A stretch of DNA of 64,000 nt. Origin: Comamonadaceae bacterium. GTDB taxonomy: Bacteria > Pseudomonadota > Gammaproteobacteria > Burkholderiales > Burkholderiaceae_C. The stretch lies in NCBI GenBank assembly GCA_947453965.1, contig CANGIQ010000011.1, positions 1 through 64,000 on the forward strand, written 5' to 3'. The position numbers were made by a program, and so were the translations under genes. Of this stretch, positions 16,928-25,714 are shown one piece after another (position 1 is the first letter of the stretch; each line of letters begins with the position of its first letter). The notes beneath the pieces were generated by a model, which worked only from the letters and a program-made list of their open reading frames with translations, was not told where the DNA came from and ran no database searches.

Positions 16928-18004
16928 TCAAAGGGCTTGACCTGTGTCGGCGTTGAACAAATGGAGCGCGGTGGCGTCCAGGTAAATCGTTTGCGGGCTG
17001 CCCGGGGGTGCTTTGAAGTCGGGCGCACAACGCGCCACCAGTTCGGACTGCCCGACTTGAAAGGTCACCAAGGTCTCAGCGCCCAAAGGTTCGCTGATGA
17101 CCACCTGCGCCGACAAGGCCACTTGGGCCACGCCTTCGCGTGGACTCAGGGCAATGCTTTCAGGCCGCACACCAAACACATGTTGGTCGGCCGCTGCGGC
17201 ACGGGCCAGCAAATCGGCAGGCAATGCCACATGCGCACCGCCCACATCGGCCTGGCCATCGGCCACCGCGCAGGGCAACAAATTCATGGGTGGGCTGCCC
17301 GTGAAGCTGGCCACAAATTGAGCGGCCGGACGGTTGTAAATCTGATCGGGGCTGGCGTACTGCATGGTGCGCCCGCCACTGAGCACGGCAATGCGGTCAG
17401 CCAGCGTCATGGCCTCGACTTGGTCGTGCGTGACATAGATGATGGTGGCGCCCAAACGCTGGTGCAGCTTTTTGATCTCGCTGCGCATCTCGCCGCGCAA
17501 CTGCGCGTCCAAGTTGGAGAGAGGTTCGTCGAACAAAAACACCTTGGGCTGGCGCACTATGGCACGACCAATGGCCACGCGCTGGCGTTGGCCGCCAGAC
17601 AGGGCAGCGGGTTTGCGATCGAGCATGTGCTCAATGCGCAGCAAACGTGCGGCATCCATCACGCGTCGGTGGATTTCGTCTTCGGGCATCTTGCGCAAAC
17701 GCAAGCCAAACGCCATGTTGTCGAACAGGCTTTTGTGCGGGTACAGCGCGTAGTCTTGAAACACCATGGCAATGTCGCGGTGGCGCGGCGCTTGGTCGTT
17801 GACACGCTGGCCATCGATCAGCACATCGCCGCCGCTGATGCTCTCCAAGCCCGCAATCATGCGTAGCAAAGTTGACTTGCCGCACCCCGAAGGCCCCACC
17901 AACACCACGAACTCGCCGTGTTGAATGTCCAAGTCAATGCCATGGATGACGTTGTGCTTGCCATCGTAGCTTTTGGTGACTTGTTGGAGTTGAACGGATG
18001 CCAT
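16928..18004 (-). CDS. Sugar ABC transporter ATPase (UgpC/MalK type)
   Basis: ATPase of 358 residues. Walker A GPSGCGKST, Q-loop VFQDYALYP, signature LSGGQRQRVAIGRAI, Walker B VFLFDEPLSNLD, switch His in YVTHD, and a C-terminal TOBE/regulatory domain. Start is taken at MASVQLQQV (18004); an in-frame ATG 12 bases further upstream is an alternative. Precedes the binding-protein gene by 35 bases. UgpC is only the family name; glycerol-3-phosphate is not the implied substrate here. Confidence 0.93.
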   Translation of the reverse strand: MASVQLQQVTKSYDGKHNVIHGIDLDIQHGEFVVLVGPSGCGKSTLLRMIAGLESISGGDVLIDGQRVNDQAPRHRDIAMVFQDYALYPHKSLFDNMAFGLRLRKMPEDEIHRRVMDAARLLRIEHMLDRKPAALSGGQRQRVAIGRAIVRQPKVFLFDEPLSNLDAQLRGEMRSEIKKLHQRLGATIIYVTHDQVEAMTLADRIAVLSGGRTMQYASPDQIYNRPAAQFVASFTGSPPMNLLPCAVADGQADVGGAHVALPADLLARAAAADQHVFGVRPESIALSPREGVAQVALSAQVVISEPLGAETLVTFQVGQSELVARCAPDFKAPPGSPQTIYLDATALHLFNADTGQAL

Positions 18005-18072
18005 AAATTGAATCAAAAACGAGAAAACGCTTCACGCCAGAGGGGTGAAGGAATGATATAGAACTTAGCCCG

Positions 18073-19209
18073 TCAAACGCCCCGGGTTATCGCCAAGGCG
18101 TACGCCCCCTGGGTCAGGTCAATCGCTTGGCCGGTGCGGGCAGACTCTTGCGCTGCCAAGCCCATCACGACCGCAGCCAACCCGTCTTGCAAGCTCACCT
18201 CCACCTGGCCTTCGCCGCGCACCACCGCGTTGAAGCGTTGGTGTTGGTAGAACGTGGAGCCATTGTGGTCACCGGCCGCCAAAGCCACTGCGTCCACCGG
18301 CACATCCAATTCACGCGGGCCTTTGGGCTCGCGTGGACTGATGACGAGTTTGGGCGTGGGCGCCTCACCCAAGTGTTCGGGCCAAAAACGACCAGGGCCA
18401 GGCACAAAACACTCGACCTTGCCACGCGGTCCGACCACTGAAATTTCTTCTTGGTAGCGGGCACCTTCGGCAAACATGCACAACTCCAACAGCGCGCGCT
18501 GGCCCGACGCAAAGTCCACCACCACATAGGCGTTGTCCAAAATATCGGGCGTGCCCAAGGGGTAGCGCTCATCCAAATGGTTGTGCGCGACCGAAGCCGA
18601 GGCGTAGACCCGCACAGGCTCACTCTGTGTCAGATGGCGCATCAGATCAAAGAAGTGACAGCACTTTTCAACCAGCGTACCGCCGGTGTATTGGTTGAAA
18701 CGGTTCCAGTCGCCCACCTTGACCAAGAAGGGAAACCGATGCTCACGGATCGACAGCATGGTCACCGGACCGGTGTTGTTTTGCTGATGCACCTCTTGCG
18801 CCAACAGGGCCACGGGCGGCATGTAGCGGTATTCCATGGCGACCCAAATCGGTGCGGGGTAATCGCGTGCCAAGGCGGCCAAGGCACGCACATCGTCCAG
18901 CGAGGTGCATGCCGGTTTTTCCAGCAACACAGGCAAGGGGCGCAACGCCGCAATTTCGCGCAACTGCTCGGCGTGGCGGAAATTAGGGCTGGCAATCAGC
19001 AAGCAGTCCACATCGGGTGCGCTCACCACCTCAGCCAAACTGCCCACACGCTGGGCCTTGGGCACCAAGGCCAAACTGCGCTGGGCCATGGCGTCATCAG
19101 GTTCATAGATGCGCGTGACCTGTGCGCCTGGCAGCAGGGCAATATTGCGTAAATGCTCTTGTCCCATCATGCCGCAGCCGATGATGCCGTAACGAATTGA
19201 TTGATTCAA
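18073..19209 (-). CDS. Gfo/Idh/MocA-family NAD-dependent protein; candidate oxidoreductive sulfoquinovosidase
   Basis: A 378-residue two-domain protein. The N-terminal Rossmann fold has GIIGCGMMGQEH, the family's EKP motif appears as LLEKPACTSLDDV, and the C-terminal alpha/beta domain includes YRYMPP, GGTLVEKCCHFFDLMRH with the putative catalytic His/Asp region, and FVPGPGRFWP. First gene of the importer operon. Most family members are sugar or inositol dehydrogenases, but one branch acts as NAD-dependent glycosidases, including the sulfoquinovosidases described in SQ clusters that lack a classical GH31 enzyme. No GH31 gene occurs here, so this protein is the best candidate for releasing SQ from its glycoside. 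A sugar dehydrogenase role is the alternative. Confidence 0.72.
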   Translation of the reverse strand: MNQSIRYGIIGCGMMGQEHLRNIALLPGAQVTRIYEPDDAMAQRSLALVPKAQRVGSLAEVVSAPDVDCLLIASPNFRHAEQLREIAALRPLPVLLEKPACTSLDDVRALAALARDYPAPIWVAMEYRYMPPVALLAQEVHQQNNTGPVTMLSIREHRFPFLVKVGDWNRFNQYTGGTLVEKCCHFFDLMRHLTQSEPVRVYASASVAHNHLDERYPLGTPDILDNAYVVVDFASGQRALLELCMFAEGARYQEEISVVGPRGKVECFVPGPGRFWPEHLGEAPTPKLVISPREPKGPRELDVPVDAVALAAGDHNGSTFYQHQRFNAVVRGEGQVEVSLQDGLAAVVMGLAAQESARTGQAIDLTQGAYALAITRGV

Positions 19210-19228
19210 AACCCAGACTCCTGAAAAT

Positions 19229-19239
19229 AGTGGACCACT
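19229..19239. promoter_or_regulatory. Palindromic site AGTGGACCACT upstream of the Gfo/Idh operon
   Basis: Odd-length inverted repeat AGTGG-A-CCACT 20 bases before the Gfo/Idh start. It could be an operator for the sulfosugar regulator or overlap the ribosome entry region. Only the symmetry is seen. Confidence 0.35.
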
Positions 19240-19260
19240 CAGACCTGTGGCGCCTTGCTA

Positions 19261-19272
19261 TTGTGATCACAA
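19261..19272. promoter_or_regulatory. Perfect palindrome TTGTGATCACAA in the sulfosugar operon / permease divergent region
   Basis: A perfect 12-base palindrome 52 bases upstream of the Gfo/Idh start and about 125 bases before the NCS2 permease start. The form resembles GntR or Crp/Fnr half-sites (TTGTGA/TCACAA). The likely target is the minus-strand operon. Confidence 0.45.
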
Positions 19273-19353
19273 ATGTCCCCGTTTCCTGTTCTCATCTGGC
19301 GGGACGAAGCACAAAGTAATCAAGGGTTTTTGCTAGGAATCTCTCGCCTTGAT

Positions 19354-19365
19354 TCTGTATACAGT
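19354..19365. promoter_or_regulatory. GTATAC-type operator candidate upstream of the NCS2 permease
   Basis: TCTGTATACAGT with perfect inner palindrome CTGTATACAG (19355-19364), 32 bases before the permease start. A further partial half-site TTGTATGC follows at 19367. Same core as before xdhA and uraH. Confidence 0.55.
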
Positions 19366-19396
19366 TTTGTATGCGATTAAATCCAAAGGAGCTCCT

Positions 19397-20884
19397 ATGA
19401 CTGCAACGACTCATCCTGTTGACGAGCGATTGCCGACCGGCAAACTCGCCGCACTCGGCTTGCAACACGTGCTGGTGATGTACGCCGGCGCCGTGGCCGT
19501 GCCACTGATTGTGGGACGCGCCTTGAAACTCAGCCCTGAGCAAGTGGCGATGCTGATTTCGGCCGACTTGTTTGTGTGTGGCCTGGTCACTCTGATTCAG
19601 TCCTGGGGTGCCACCCAGTGGTTCGGCATCCGCTTGCCCGTGATGATGGGCGTGACCTTTGCAGCCGTGGCCCCCATGGTGTCCATGGCCAATGCCAACC
19701 CGGGCGATGCAGGCGCACAGCTCATCTTTGGCGCCATCATTGGCGCGGGCGTGATCTCGATCCTGATTGCCCCCATCGTCAGCCGCATGCTGCGGTTTTT
19801 CCCGCCGGTGGTGACCGGCACCATCATTGCCGTGATTGGCATCAGCTTGATGCGCATTGGCATCAACTGGATTTTCGGCAACCCCTTCGGCCCCACTGCA
19901 CCCTCCATCGTCAACCCCGACCACGCCAAGTGGTTGGCGGACGCTGCGGCTGCCGCATCAGCCCCCGGTTCGGTGCTGCCCCCCGTGCCCAAAGACTTGG
20001 CCCTGGTCGCCAAAGTCCCCAACCCCAAATACGCCGACCTCACCGGTGTGGGCATTGCCGCTTTGGTGCTGGCCTCTATTCTGTTGATCTCCAAATACGC
20101 CAAGGGCTTCATTGCCAACATCTCGGTGTTGTTGGGCATCATCATCGGTGGCGTCGTGGCCACCTCCATGGGTTTGATGAACTTCGACAAAGTCGGCAAA
20201 GCCGCTTGGTTTGATGTGGTGCTGCCCTTCCAATTTGGCATGCCCGTGTTTGACCCCGTGCTGATCGTGACCATGACCTTGGTGATGATTGTGGTGATGA
20301 TCGAATCCACCGGCATGTTCTTGGCCTTGGGCGAAATGACCGATCGTCATGTGGACCGCTCAGCCTTGAGCCGCGGCCTGCGCACCGATGGTTTGGGCAC
20401 GCTGATTGGTGGCATCTTCAACACCTTCCCCTACACCAGCTTCTCGCAAAACGTGGGCTTGGTCGCCGTCACAGGCGTCAAGAGCCGCTTTGTGTGCGTG
20501 GCAGGCGGCATCATCTTGATCATCTTGGGCGTGATTCCTAAAATGGCGGCTTTGGTGGAGTCCTTGCCAACCGTTGTCTTGGGCGGCGCAGGCTTGGTGA
20601 TGTTTGGCATGGTGGCTGCCACCGGCATCCGCATCTTGGCGGGTGTGGACTTCAAGAGCAACCGCTTCAACAGCTTGATCGTGGCGATCTCGATCGGCAT
20701 TGGCATGATCCCGCTGATCGCCCCCAACTTCAAGCAATGGATGCCCCACAACCTGCATCCCCTGATTGAGTCGGGCATCTTGTTGGCTTCGTTGTCGGCC
20801 GTGTTGTTGAACCTGTTCTTCAACGGCGCCAATGCTGACGATTCCGCAGCCATCGAAGCCGCACGACAAGCAGACAGCCACTGA
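19397..20884 (+). CDS. NCS2/NAT-family nucleobase (xanthine/urate-type) permease
   Basis: Inner-membrane purine:cation symporter of 495 residues with 12-14 hydrophobic segments. It starts near TGKLAALGLQHVLVMYAGAVAVPLIVG, a typical NCS2 opening, and has the NAT signature QNVGLVAVTG near residue 350 and an ESTGMF segment of the substrate-binding TM8-10 region. The ATG at 19397 has AAAGGAG upstream; the longer frame back to 19349 would overlap the operator and is rejected. It stands alone between the sulfosugar and uronate loci. The GTATAC site ties it to the purine genes near 1-9.6 kb, so xanthine or urate uptake is likely. Confidence 0.92.
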   Translation: MTATTHPVDERLPTGKLAALGLQHVLVMYAGAVAVPLIVGRALKLSPEQVAMLISADLFVCGLVTLIQSWGATQWFGIRLPVMMGVTFAAVAPMVSMANANPGDAGAQLIFGAIIGAGVISILIAPIVSRMLRFFPPVVTGTIIAVIGISLMRIGINWIFGNPFGPTAPSIVNPDHAKWLADAAAAASAPGSVLPPVPKDLALVAKVPNPKYADLTGVGIAALVLASILLISKYAKGFIANISVLLGIIIGGVVATSMGLMNFDKVGKAAWFDVVLPFQFGMPVFDPVLIVTMTLVMIVVMIESTGMFLALGEMTDRHVDRSALSRGLRTDGLGTLIGGIFNTFPYTSFSQNVGLVAVTGVKSRFVCVAGGIILIILGVIPKMAALVESLPTVVLGGAGLVMFGMVAATGIRILAGVDFKSNRFNSLIVAISIGIGMIPLIAPNFKQWMPHNLHPLIESGILLASLSAVLLNLFFNGANADDSAAIEAARQADSH

Positions 20885-20899
20885 TCGACTGGATTAACT

Positions 20900-20937
20900 G
20901 CACAAAAAAACCAGCCTTCGGGCTGGTTTTTTTGTGC
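20900..20937. terminator. Bidirectional terminator with TTCG tetraloop
   Basis: Stem from GCACAAAAAAACCAGCC (20900-20916), loop TTCG, to the complementary arm ending at 20937. T-runs on both strands allow it to serve the permease and the convergent gluconolactonase operon. Confidence 0.92.
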
Positions 20938-20979
20938 TTCCAAGCTGCTAAGCAGCGTCAGATGTCTCTGGCAGTTGAC

Positions 20980-21954
20980 TTAGACGGCGCCTCGCGTGTT
21001 GGTGTAAATCGCGTACAGCGAATGGCTGCTGGCCATAAAGAGGCGATTGTTTTTGGCACCACCAAAACACAGGTTGGCGCAACGCTCGGGCAAATGGATG
21101 TGACCAATCGCTTGGCCGTCTGGCGCAAACACGCGCACACCGTCCAGCGCCGCCGCATCGGCCGTAGGTGAGCCATCGCTGCCCCAGCCGCACCAGAGAT
21201 TGCCCTCCACATCAATGGCGATGCCATCGAGTGCACCATGGCCCTGCGCGTCAATCACCACACGTGGGTTGCGCAAAACGCCGTTGGCCGCCACGTCGTA
21301 AGCCCACACTTGGCGATGCGGTTTGGCACGGCTGGCCACGATGTACAGCACCGACTCATCGGGCGAAAACGCCAAGCCATTGGGGCCTGGCACGTCGGTG
21401 AGCATCTGTTGCAACGCACCTGTGTGCGGATCGATGCGGTAGACCGCATGGGGTAATTCGACCGGGGCGGGGTCGCCCTCCCAATCGCCACCAATGCCAA
21501 ACGGCGGGTCGCTGAACCACACCGTGCCATCGCTTTGGCAAATGATGTCGTTGGGCGAGTTCAAGCGCTTGCCCTCAAAACGATCAGCCAACACCGTGAT
21601 GCGGCCGTCGTACTCGGTGCGCGTGATGCGGCGTGACTGGTGCTCGCAGGTGAGCAAGCGCCCCTGCTTGTCGCGCGCCAAACCATTGGCATTGTGCGAA
21701 GGCGTACGAAATTCACTCACCTGGCCAGATGCATCGTCCCAGCGCAAGATGCGGTTGCCGGGAATGTCCGACACCAACAGGTAGCGCCCATCACCAAACC
21801 ACACCGGGCCTTCGGCCCAACGCATGCCGCTGAACAGTTGCTCCACGCTGCTGCTGAACAAGCGCAGTTTCAAAAAGCGCTCGTCCAGTACTTCCAGACA
21901 CGGGTCGGGGTAGCGGGCGTTGGTGGCAAACGGGATGGATGGGCCTTGGTTCAT
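20980..21954 (-). CDS. SMP-30/gluconolactonase-family lactonase
   Basis: Six-bladed beta-propeller lactonase of 324 residues. Metal-ligand positions are readable: Glu in RWAEGPVWF, Asn in LNSPNDIICQSDG, Asn/Asp in GPNGLAFSPDES and LDGIAIDVEGNLWCGW. Last gene of the minus-strand operon udh - TRAP binding protein - small permease - large permease - lactonase. Uronate dehydrogenase makes an aldaro-lactone, so hydrolysis of galactaro- or glucaro-lactone is the natural role (inference). Confidence 0.88.
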   Translation of the reverse strand: MNQGPSIPFATNARYPDPCLEVLDERFLKLRLFSSSVEQLFSGMRWAEGPVWFGDGRYLLVSDIPGNRILRWDDASGQVSEFRTPSHNANGLARDKQGRLLTCEHQSRRITRTEYDGRITVLADRFEGKRLNSPNDIICQSDGTVWFSDPPFGIGGDWEGDPAPVELPHAVYRIDPHTGALQQMLTDVPGPNGLAFSPDESVLYIVASRAKPHRQVWAYDVAANGVLRNPRVVIDAQGHGALDGIAIDVEGNLWCGWGSDGSPTADAAALDGVRVFAPDGQAIGHIHLPERCANLCFGGAKNNRLFMASSHSLYAIYTNTRGAV

Positions 21955-21988
21955 ACGGGTGTCTATAAAGAGGTGTGGACCGCGAAGC

Positions 21989-23272
21989 TTATTTCAAAAT
22001 CAGGTTGGGCAGCCACATCGAGAACGAGGGCACATAGGTCACCAACATCAAGGCGGCAATCAAACCACCGTAGAACGGCCAAATGGTTTTCATCACCGTG
22101 CCCACCGACACGCCACCGATGGTGCAACCCACAAACTGGGTGGTGCCCACAGGCGGGGTGTTCAAGCCCAGCGCACAGTTGATCAGCATGACGATGCCAA
22201 ACTGCTCGGTGCTCATGCCCATTTGTTGGCAAATGGGTAAGAAGATCGGGGTGCAAATCAGAATCGTGGCCGCCATGTCGAGGAAGGTGCCCAGCACAAA
22301 CAAGATCACGTTCACACACAAGAAGATGACCCAGGGCGTGGTGCTGAAACCCGACAGCAAATTGCCTGTCAACTCAGCCACACCGTACAAGCCGATCAAG
22401 TAACCAAACATGGAACTGATGCCAATCAGCAGCAGCACCGCGCCCGTGCTCTTGACCGCTTTGGCCGCCGCCTTCATGAGCTGTTCACGGGTGAGCTTTT
22501 TGTAAACCACGGCGGCCAAGAACAAGGCCCACAGCACAGCGACCGAGGCCGATTCTGTGGCGGTGAACGCACCCGACAAAATGCCCGCGATGATGATGAC
22601 CACCACAAACAAACCCGGCAGCGACTGCACAAACGAATGCCCCACCACGGCCCAACCGGGGAAGGTGCCTGCGGGGTAACCGCGCTTCACGGCCACCGCA
22701 TACGCGGCCACCAAGTTGCAAATGGTCAACACAATCGCCGGCACGATGCCGGCCAAAATCAAAGCGGCAATGCTCACTTTGCCGCTGGCGGCCAGCGTGA
22801 AGATGATGAGGTTGTGACTGGTCGGCATCAAGGCGCCGACCAAGGAGGCGTGGGTGGTGACGTTGACCGCGTAGTCGGCGTCATAGCCCTCTTTTTTCAT
22901 TTGCGGAATCAGCACCGCGCCCATGGCCGACACATCGGCCACGGGCGAGCCCGAGACACCCCCAAACAAGGTACAAGCCAACACATTGCTCATGCCCAAG
23001 CCGCCACGCACATGGCCGGCCAAGGATTTGGCAAAGTCCACGATCTTGTCGGCAATGCCGCCGTACATCATGATTTCACCGGCGAAGATGAAAAACGGGA
23101 TGGCCAAGAACGAGAACGGGTTCATGCCCGAAATCATTTGCTGAAAGCCCACCGCCAGCGGCAAGCCTTCGTACAACAGCGTCGCCAACGACGACAAACC
23201 AATCGAGAACGCCACAGGCACGCCCAGCAGCAACAGCAGCGTGAAGCTCACGCACAAAATGGTCAGTGCCAT
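21989..23272 (-). CDS. TRAP transporter large permease (DctM type)
   Basis: Large membrane subunit of 427 residues, about 12 transmembrane segments. Typical DctM stretches: GVPVAFSIGLSSLATLLYEG, AIPFFIFAGEIMMYGGIADKIVDFAKSL, GGVSGSPVADVSAMGAVLIPQMKKEGYD, and LVLLMINCALGLNTPPVGTTQFV-like C-terminal region. Overlaps the small permease gene by ten bases. Sodium-dependent import of an acidic sugar is expected from its neighbours. Confidence 0.94.
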   Translation of the reverse strand: MALTILCVSFTLLLLLGVPVAFSIGLSSLATLLYEGLPLAVGFQQMISGMNPFSFLAIPFFIFAGEIMMYGGIADKIVDFAKSLAGHVRGGLGMSNVLACTLFGGVSGSPVADVSAMGAVLIPQMKKEGYDADYAVNVTTHASLVGALMPTSHNLIIFTLAASGKVSIAALILAGIVPAIVLTICNLVAAYAVAVKRGYPAGTFPGWAVVGHSFVQSLPGLFVVVIIIAGILSGAFTATESASVAVLWALFLAAVVYKKLTREQLMKAAAKAVKSTGAVLLLIGISSMFGYLIGLYGVAELTGNLLSGFSTTPWVIFLCVNVILFVLGTFLDMAATILICTPIFLPICQQMGMSTEQFGIVMLINCALGLNTPPVGTTQFVGCTIGGVSVGTVMKTIWPFYGGLIAALMLVTYVPSFSMWLPNLILK

Positions 23273-23751
23273 GCGGGTTCTACCTCTTCATCGCGCAGCA
23301 AGGCAATGATGTGTTCGAGTGAAAACAAAGCCACCAAGACGCCTGCCAAAGCTGGCGGGGCGTACTTGAAGGCTTCGGACAGTCCCAGGGTCGGGATTTT
23401 GTAATCCCACACGCTTTGCGCCAACAGCGCGCAGTTGTAAGCCATGATCAGGCCAAACACCAGCACCAAGGCGTGAATGAGCAGCTCCATCTTCAGGCGC
23501 ACGCCCTCGGGCGCCAGCACCAGCAAAGACTCCAAGCCAATGTGGCCCGCATCGCGCACGCCCACCGCCATGCCCAGCATGGTCACGTAGAGCACCAGCA
23601 ACACGGCCCCACTCTCCGCCCAGGTGGGCGTGTCGTTGAGCACATAACGGCCAATGACTTGGTAGAGCACGGCAACAATCAGCAGGCCCAAGCCCGCGAC
23701 GCCGATCTTCAAACAAAGCCGCGCTAAGGCGGTGCAAAAGCGTGTGTACAT
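23263..23751 (-). CDS. TRAP transporter small permease (DctQ type)
   Basis: Small membrane subunit of 162 residues with four hydrophobic segments. The conserved QVIGRYVLNDTPTWAESGAVLLVLYVTMLGMAVGVRDAGHIGLESL pattern is diagnostic of DctQ. Encoded between the binding protein (12 bases upstream) and the large permease (overlapping). Confidence 0.93.
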   Translation of the reverse strand: MYTRFCTALARLCLKIGVAGLGLLIVAVLYQVIGRYVLNDTPTWAESGAVLLVLYVTMLGMAVGVRDAGHIGLESLLVLAPEGVRLKMELLIHALVLVFGLIMAYNCALLAQSVWDYKIPTLGLSEAFKYAPPALAGVLVALFSLEHIIALLRDEEVEPAWH

Positions 23752-23762
23752 GAACGCCTCAG

Positions 23763-24743
23763 TTACTTGACGGCGTTGATGCGCTTGACCATGTCTTGCA
23801 ACTTGGGATCTTTCAAGAACTTGTCATACACGGGCTTCATGGCGGCTTGGAAGCTGGCTTTGTCCACCTCCACAATCTCAGCGCCGCCAGCTTTGACGAT
23901 GGCCAATGACTTGGTCTCACGCTCATCCCAGAGCTTGCGCATGTAGGTCACCGACTCTTTGGCCGCGGCACGGATTTGCTTTTGCTCCTCTGCCGACAAG
24001 GTGTCCCACACCTTTTTGGAGAACAACAAAATTTCGGGTGCCATCGAGTGCTCGGTCTTGTTGTAGTACTTGGCAACTTCAAAGTGGCGTGAGCTCTCGT
24101 ACGAGGGGTAGTTGTTTTCAGCTGCATCAACCAAACCAGTTTTCAAGGCGGTGTAGACCTCGCCATAAGGCATGGGGGTGGCGTTGGCGCCCATGGCTTC
24201 GAGCAAAGACACCCACAAATCGCTTTGTTGCACACGCACCTTCAAGCCCTTGGCATCGGCCAAGGTTTTGATGGGCTTTTTGACGGTGTAGATCGAACGC
24301 GCGCCCGAGTCATAAAAGGCCAAGCCCACAAAGCCTTGGGCTTCGCAGTCTTTCAAAATTTCTTCGCCAATCGCACCGTCCAAGACCTTGCGCATGTGTT
24401 CGGTGGAGCGGAACAAGAACGGCATGGTGGGCACCATGGTGGCCGCGCAGATGTTGTTCATCGGCGCCACGTTGACGCGGGTCATGGCCAGCGCGCCGAG
24501 TTTGGTTTGCTCGATGGTGTCTTTTTCTTGACCCAGGGCCGATTTGGCAAACACCTTGATGCTGTGCTTGCCATTGGTGATTTTGCTCAGCTCTTCGCCC
24601 ATGTGGCGCACGGCTTGCACCGTGGGGTAATCGTCAGGGTGGATATCCGATGAACGGAACTCGGTGGCCTGTGCGCTCACAGCGAACAGCGATGCAGCGG
24701 CTGCAGCGACCAAGGTGTGCATGAGGTTGAAACGTGGGGTCAT
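23763..24743 (-). CDS. TRAP transporter solute-binding protein (DctP type), probably uronate-specific
   Basis: Periplasmic binding protein of 326 residues. Signal peptide about [26 protein letters not shown]. DctP features include [43 protein letters not shown], the Arg-containing [31 protein letters not shown] (the family's carboxylate-binding Arg region), and [17 protein letters not shown]. Start at 24743 with GGAGAC upstream; a much longer open frame upstream overlaps udh and is not coding. Operon context with udh suggests galacturonate/glucuronate import. Confidence 0.93.
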   Translation of the reverse strand: MTPRFNLMHTLVAAAAASLFAVSAQATEFRSSDIHPDDYPTVQAVRHMGEELSKITNGKHSIKVFAKSALGQEKDTIEQTKLGALAMTRVNVAPMNNICAATMVPTMPFLFRSTEHMRKVLDGAIGEEILKDCEAQGFVGLAFYDSGARSIYTVKKPIKTLADAKGLKVRVQQSDLWVSLLEAMGANATPMPYGEVYTALKTGLVDAAENNYPSYESSRHFEVAKYYNKTEHSMAPEILLFSKKVWDTLSAEEQKQIRAAAKESVTYMRKLWDERETKSLAIVKAGGAEIVEVDKASFQAAMKPVYDKFLKDPKLQDMVKRINAVK

Positions 24744-24774
24744 GGTGGAGTCTCCTGTTGTGGTGTGTCGAAAT

Positions 24775-25590
24775 TTAAAAAGGACCAGCTTTGACAAAAC
24801 CGCCGCCTTGGTAAACCACGGCCGGGTCTTGGATGTCGAGCCAAGCGGGTTGACGGGCCTCGACCGCCGCGCGGAAAGGCTCAGAGCTGTCTTGGGGGCG
24901 GTAACCAATGTGTTTGCCGGGGGTGTTGTCCCACCACACATGGTGGTTGTCTGACATGCCGTAAATCACGCTGTAACCCACCACGGGTGAGCTGAGGCTG
25001 GCAATCACCAAGCGCTCTAAGTCGTCGTAGCTCATCCAAGTGGCCAGCATGCGGCGGTCTTTGGGTTCAGGGAAAGAGGAACCGATGCGCAAGCACACCG
25101 TCTCAATGCCATAGCGGTCAAAGTAAAAACGGGCCAGGTTCTCGCCAAAAGCTTTGCTCAGCCCGTAGTAGCCATCGGGGCGCACCGGCATGGTGGCGTC
25201 GATCACCTCGTCTTGGCGGTAAAAGCCAGTGACGTGGTTGGAGCTGGCAAACACAATGCGGCGCGTGCCATGAATGCGCGCGGCCTCGTAGAGGTTGTAG
25301 GTGCCAATGATGTTGGCTTGCACAATGTCGTCAAAGGGCTGTTCGGTCGAAATGCCACCCAAATGCACCACCGCCTCCACACCGTCGAGCAAGGGCAACA
25401 CCGCCGCGCGGTCTTGCAAGGCAGCCTGCACCACCTCTTCGCCAGAGGCTGCGGCGCCCAGCTCGGCCAGATCGCTCACACGCAACACATCACAGCGCGC
25501 TCTCAAGCGCGGGCGCAGCACTTGCCCCAAGCCGCCGGCCGCGCCTGTGAGCAACAGGCGTTTGAATTTCAACGAAGCATCAGCGGACAT
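24775..25590 (-). CDS. udh: Uronate dehydrogenase (NAD-dependent SDR-type)
   Basis: Oxidises D-galacturonate or D-glucuronate to the aldaro-lactone, the first step of the oxidative uronate pathway. Extended SDR fold of 271 residues. The nucleotide motif is [11 protein letters not shown]; catalytic Ser in [21 protein letters not shown] is the YxxxK pair; the C-terminal region has [13 protein letters not shown], typical of Udh. First gene of the minus-strand operon with TRAP genes and a lactonase. The divergent FadR-type regulator and the TTGTCGTACAA element are immediately upstream. Confidence 0.92.
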   Translation of the reverse strand: MSADASLKFKRLLLTGAAGGLGQVLRPRLRARCDVLRVSDLAELGAAASGEEVVQAALQDRAAVLPLLDGVEAVVHLGGISTEQPFDDIVQANIIGTYNLYEAARIHGTRRIVFASSNHVTGFYRQDEVIDATMPVRPDGYYGLSKAFGENLARFYFDRYGIETVCLRIGSSFPEPKDRRMLATWMSYDDLERLVIASLSSPVVGYSVIYGMSDNHHVWWDNTPGKHIGYRPQDSSEPFRAAVEARQPAWLDIQDPAVVYQGGGFVKAGPF

Positions 25591-25647
25591 CGGGACCCCA
25601 ACCTTTCACAAAAACATCTGGTGTGCCCGCTTGCGCTCAAGGGGCAG

Positions 25648-25658
25648 TTGTCGTACAA
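25648..25658. promoter_or_regulatory. TTGTCGTACAA operator candidate between udh and its GntR regulator
   Basis: Imperfect palindrome TTGTCGTACAA in the 124-base divergent promoter region. The exact reverse complement occurs at 26471-26481, after the regulator gene. FadR/FCD-type operators commonly have TTGT...ACAA arms. Confidence 0.55.
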
Positions 25659-25714
25659 GTATGGTCATGCTTTGAACGCGCTCTGTCAAGCGCGCAAACC
25701 CAAGGGATTTCCCG

